Assembly (NCBI RefSeq): GCF_005938105.1 | Contig: NZ_VCPE01000011.1 | Coordinates: 152,704 to 216,703 of the forward strand | Length of the DNA stretch: 64,000 nt | Source: Brucella haematophila | Lineage (GTDB): Bacteria > Pseudomonadota > Alphaproteobacteria > Rhizobiales > Rhizobiaceae | Direction of reading: 5' to 3' | Part shown: positions 61,319-64,000 of the stretch, in pieces | Numbering within the stretch: position 1 is the stretch's first letter | How the letters are laid out: each line of letters opens with the position of its first letter | Position numbers and translations under genes: made by a program | Notes under the pieces: generated by a model | Database searches by the model: none | What the model saw: only the letters and a program-made list of their open reading frames with translations | Told to the model about the DNA's origin: nothing

Positions 61319-63760
61319 ATGCAGACTCATGCGCGCGCGGTTGTCATCGGGGGAGGTTGCGTCGGCGCCTCCATTCTTTACGGGCTGGCCAAGCGGGGCT
61401 GGTCGGATGTCGTTCTTCTGGAACGCACGCAGCTGACAGCTGGTTCCACATGGCACGCGGCAGGCCTGATCCCGTCCTATGCGCGCAGCATCAATATCGG
61501 CCGCATGATCAACAAATCCATCGAGATTTATGAAGGTCTGGAAGCCGAGACCGGGCAGCATGTCGGCTGGCACAAATGCGGCCAGCTGCGCATTGCCAAT
61601 ACGCGCGACCGGCTGGACGAATATAAGAGCTATATGAGCGTTGCCGAAGTGCAGGGTCTGCGCGCCGAGCTGGTTTCTCCGGCGCGCGCCCGCGAATTGT
61701 GGCCGCTGCTTGAAAACAATCATGACATGCTGGGCGCGCTTTATCACCCGGATGACGGTCATATCGCGCCTGCCGACGTCACCATGGCGCTTGCCAAGGG
61801 CGCACGCGACAGAGGCGCGAAGATTCATCTCAACACGCAGGTCAACGGTTTCGAGCGTCTGCCAAGCGGCGAGTGGAAGGTGAAGACCAATCAGGGCGAC
61901 ATCATCTGCGAGCATATCATCTCGGCGACTGGCAACTACGCCCGCCAGACAGGGGCCATGCTCGGCCTCGACATTCCGGCGATCCCGATCATCCATCAGT
62001 ACTGGATCACCGATGCGGTGCCGGAAGTGATCGAGCGCAAGCGTCAGGGCCTGCCGGAAATGCCGATCCTGCGCGACGAGGGCTTTGAGGGCTATCTGCG
62101 TGAGGAAGGCGACGGGCTGATGTTCGGCCCTTATGAAAAGACGGAACACCTGAAGCTCTTTGCTGAAAACGGCGTGCCGGAATGGTTCGGTGCCGATCTT
62201 CTGGAAGAGGATTTCGATTCTGTTTCGTGGAACTGGGAACAGGCCATCGAGATGGTTCCCGCACTCGGTCGCGTCGGCATCAAGGCCAATGTGCGCGGGC
62301 CGTTCCAGATGACGGCGGATGAACTGCCGCTGGTCGGTCCGGCCTGGGGGCTGGACAATGTCTGGCTGGCCGAAGGCGTTCCGGGCGGCATCCTGTGGGG
62401 TGGTGCAATCGGCTATTATCTTTCGGAGCGTATCGTGGAGGGCGGCAACAGCATCGATACGTCCGAACTCGATCCGCGTCGTTTCGGCGATTACGCCAAC
62501 AAGAACTGGACCCGCGAAAAGGTGCGCGAATCCTGGGGCACCCATGCCGAGCAGCATTATCCGGGGCAGGACATGCCCGCCGCTCGCCCGCAGAAAACCG
62601 CGCCGTCCTATGACCGCCTGACGGAACTGGGCGCTGTCTGGGGCTGCCTCAACGGTTGGGAAATGCCCAACTGGTTCGCGCCTGAGGGCGTCGAGGCCAA
62701 GGATCAGTATAGCTGGCGCTGGACGGAAAAGGGCAAATATGTTGGCGAGGAAGTTGAAGCGGTCCGCAATGCGGTCGGCCTCGTCGAAATGACGCCGATG
62801 ACCAAATTCGAGGTCAGCGGTCCCGGCGCGGAAGCCTGGCTCGACGGCATTCTCGCCAATCGCCTGCCGAAAGCCGGTCGCGTCAACCTTGCGCATCATC
62901 TGACGAAAAAGGGCGGCGTGCAGGCGGAATATGTGGTGTCGCGTCTTGATGACGGCACTTTCTATATGATTTCCACCCCGCGCGCCGAACGCTGGAACTT
63001 TGACGATCTGTCGAAGCTGCTGCCGAAGGACGGCAGCGTCACCCTGCGCAATGTGACCAATGATCGGGGTTGCTTCACCATCGTCGGGCCGAAGGCGCGT
63101 GACGTGTTGCAGTCGCTTACCGAAATCGATCTGTCGAACGAGGCGTTCCCGTGGTTCGGCATCAAGTCTGGAACGGTCGGCCTTGCCAGTGATGTGCGCC
63201 TGCTGCGCGTCAATTATGAAGGCGAATTGGGCTGGGAGCTTTATCATCCGCTGGCCTATCAGCGTCACCTACTGGAAGCCTTGCTTGCATCCGGCAAGGA
63301 GCACGGCCTGCGTCTCATCGGCCTGCATGCGCTGGAATCGCTGCGCCTCGACAAGTCCTATCGCGCCATGTACCGCGACATGAACACCGAGCTGAGCGCC
63401 TGGGAAAGCGGCCTCGAACGATTCATCCGTCTCGACAAGGGCGATTTCATCGGCAAGCAGGCGCTGGTCGAGGAAAAGGAACGTGGCATCAAGCGCCGCT
63501 CTGTCACGCTTGCGGTTGAAACCGATGGCGCCAGCACGCTGACCTGCGAGGGTGTTTACCGTGATGGCAAGCTGGTGGGTCGCGTCACTTCGGGCAGCTA
63601 TTCCTACACGTTCGGGCACGATATCGCGCTGGCGCTGCTGCCGGTCGAGCTTGGCGTGCCGGGCACGGAATTGGAAATCCCGGTTCTAGGTGAGATGCGC
63701 AAGGCCCGCGTGATTGAGGAATCGCCATACGATCCGGAAGCCAAGCGCGCGCGCCTCTGA
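61319..63760 (+). CDS. Dimethylglycine/sarcosine dehydrogenase-like flavoprotein with GcvT domain
   Basis: An 813-residue flavoenzyme. The FAD domain starts AVVIGGGCVGASILYGLAKRGWSDVVLLER; LTAGSTWHAAGL holds His 46, matching the covalent FAD histidine of dimethylglycine dehydrogenase. The middle part ends near residue 420. The folate-binding GcvT domain follows (GLVEMTPMTKFEVSGPGAEAWLDGI to the C-terminal barrel FIGKQALVEEKERG). It should demethylate an N-methyl amino acid, pass the methylene to tetrahydrofolate and give electrons to Etf, whose beta gene begins next. The ATG at 61319 follows GGAAGGGAA; the frame is open far upstream without support. Confidence 0.9.
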   Translation: MQTHARAVVIGGGCVGASILYGLAKRGWSDVVLLERTQLTAGSTWHAAGLIPSYARSINIGRMINKSIEIYEGLEAETGQHVGWHKCGQLRIANTRDRLDEYKSYMSVAEVQGLRAELVSPARARELWPLLENNHDMLGALYHPDDGHIAPADVTMALAKGARDRGAKIHLNTQVNGFERLPSGEWKVKTNQGDIICEHIISATGNYARQTGAMLGLDIPAIPIIHQYWITDAVPEVIERKRQGLPEMPILRDEGFEGYLREEGDGLMFGPYEKTEHLKLFAENGVPEWFGADLLEEDFDSVSWNWEQAIEMVPALGRVGIKANVRGPFQMTADELPLVGPAWGLDNVWLAEGVPGGILWGGAIGYYLSERIVEGGNSIDTSELDPRRFGDYANKNWTREKVRESWGTHAEQHYPGQDMPAARPQKTAPSYDRLTELGAVWGCLNGWEMPNWFAPEGVEAKDQYSWRWTEKGKYVGEEVEAVRNAVGLVEMTPMTKFEVSGPGAEAWLDGILANRLPKAGRVNLAHHLTKKGGVQAEYVVSRLDDGTFYMISTPRAERWNFDDLSKLLPKDGSVTLRNVTNDRGCFTIVGPKARDVLQSLTEIDLSNEAFPWFGIKSGTVGLASDVRLLRVNYEGELGWELYHPLAYQRHLLEALLASGKEHGLRLIGLHALESLRLDKSYRAMYRDMNTELSAWESGLERFIRLDKGDFIGKQALVEEKERGIKRRSVTLAVETDGASTLTCEGVYRDGKLVGRVTSGSYSYTFGHDIALALLPVELGVPGTELEIPVLGEMRKARVIEESPYDPEAKRARL

Positions 63761-63841
63761 TCGTCCGTCCATTAGTCTGTGCGAACCGGCTCCGATATAT
63801 CGTTACGACGATCCGGTTCGCTGCAAGGAAAGGTTAGCCCC

Positions 63842-64000
63842 ATGAAGGCAGTTGTCGCAGTAAAACGTGTCGTCGATTACAATGTTAAGATCCGCGTTAA
63901 GGGCGACGGATCAGGCGTTGAGCTTTCGAATGTGAAGATGTCGATGAACCCGTTCGACGAGATTGCGGTTGAAGAGGCGATCCGCCTGAAGGAAGCTGGC
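63842..64000 (+). CDS. etfB: Electron transfer flavoprotein beta subunit, N-terminal part
   Basis: The first 53 codons are in the window; the gene runs off the right edge. The sequence [20 protein letters not shown] and [20 protein letters not shown] is the standard EtfB N-terminus. AAGGAAAGG precedes the ATG. EtfB with EtfA (presumably beyond the edge) accepts electrons from acyl-CoA and dimethylglycine-type dehydrogenases and passes them to quinone. Lying 81 bp after the flavoprotein gene, it may be its dedicated acceptor or the housekeeping copy. Confidence 0.93.
   Translation, partial: MKAVVAVKRVVDYNVKIRVKGDGSGVELSNVKMSMNPFDEIAVEEAIRLKEAG

Noticed and set aside
61295-63268. 657-codon minus-strand frame opposite the flavoprotein gene
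   Set aside because: Shadow of a high-GC gene; no recognisable family.

Overview
The window reads as part of the second chromosome (chromid) of an alphaproteobacterium of the Brucella/Ochrobactrum group. Three things point that way: a complete repABC module, the dense gene packing with ATGA stop/start overlaps, and gene sets typical of Rhizobiales (rhaRSTPQUK/rhaDI rhamnose locus, StcD-type demethylase, RIME-like palindromes). The genus is inferred from recognised protein sequences such as GuaA and was not checked by any search. No tRNA, rRNA, CRISPR array, prophage or complete insertion sequence was seen.

Layout. 1-2000: end of a Tat-exported protein and a periplasmic alkaline phosphatase. 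1961-6815: the replication module, with a gene-free leader carrying a parS-like palindrome, GANTC sites and CtrA-like half-sites, then repA, repB, an antisense ctRNA and repC. 6.9-11.5 kb: a K+ channel, a MarC-type membrane protein and a MarR-EmrA-EmrB efflux operon. 11.5-22.5 kb: complete L-rhamnose uptake and catabolism, with two divergent units around one large operator. 22.5-28 kb: manC/manB (GDP-mannose supply), a P1 peptidase and a ClC transporter. 28.1-33.9 kb: guaB, an RNA methyltransferase, a thioesterase, a nucleosidase and guaA. 34-42 kb: a second CUT2 sugar ABC transporter with an SMP-30 lactonase and a divergent two-component system. 42-48 kb: a six-gene phospholipid-type cluster resembling the uncharacterised E. 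coli ynbABCD genes, with an added acyltransferase and a small membrane protein. 48-51.8 kb: an Fe3+-type ABC transporter. 51.9-64 kb: a catabolic island for N-methylated amino acids (TetR regulator, StcD demethylase, polar amino-acid ABC transporter, aldo/keto reductase, PurU, LysR, dimethylglycine-dehydrogenase-like flavoprotein, start of etfB).

How the parts work together. RhaSTPQ imports rhamnose, RhaU, RhaI, RhaK and RhaD convert it, and RhaR probably represses both arms from the shared palindrome. In the last 12 kb, demethylation reactions would release one-carbon units onto folate, PurU would return them as formate, and Etf would take electrons from the flavoprotein. guaB and guaA on the repABC replicon fit an essential chromid rather than a dispensable plasmid.

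Most promising for novelty: the ynb-like lipid cluster with its Asp-to-Asn CDP-alcohol transferase motif, and possible cell-cycle (CtrA/CcrM) control of the repABC module.
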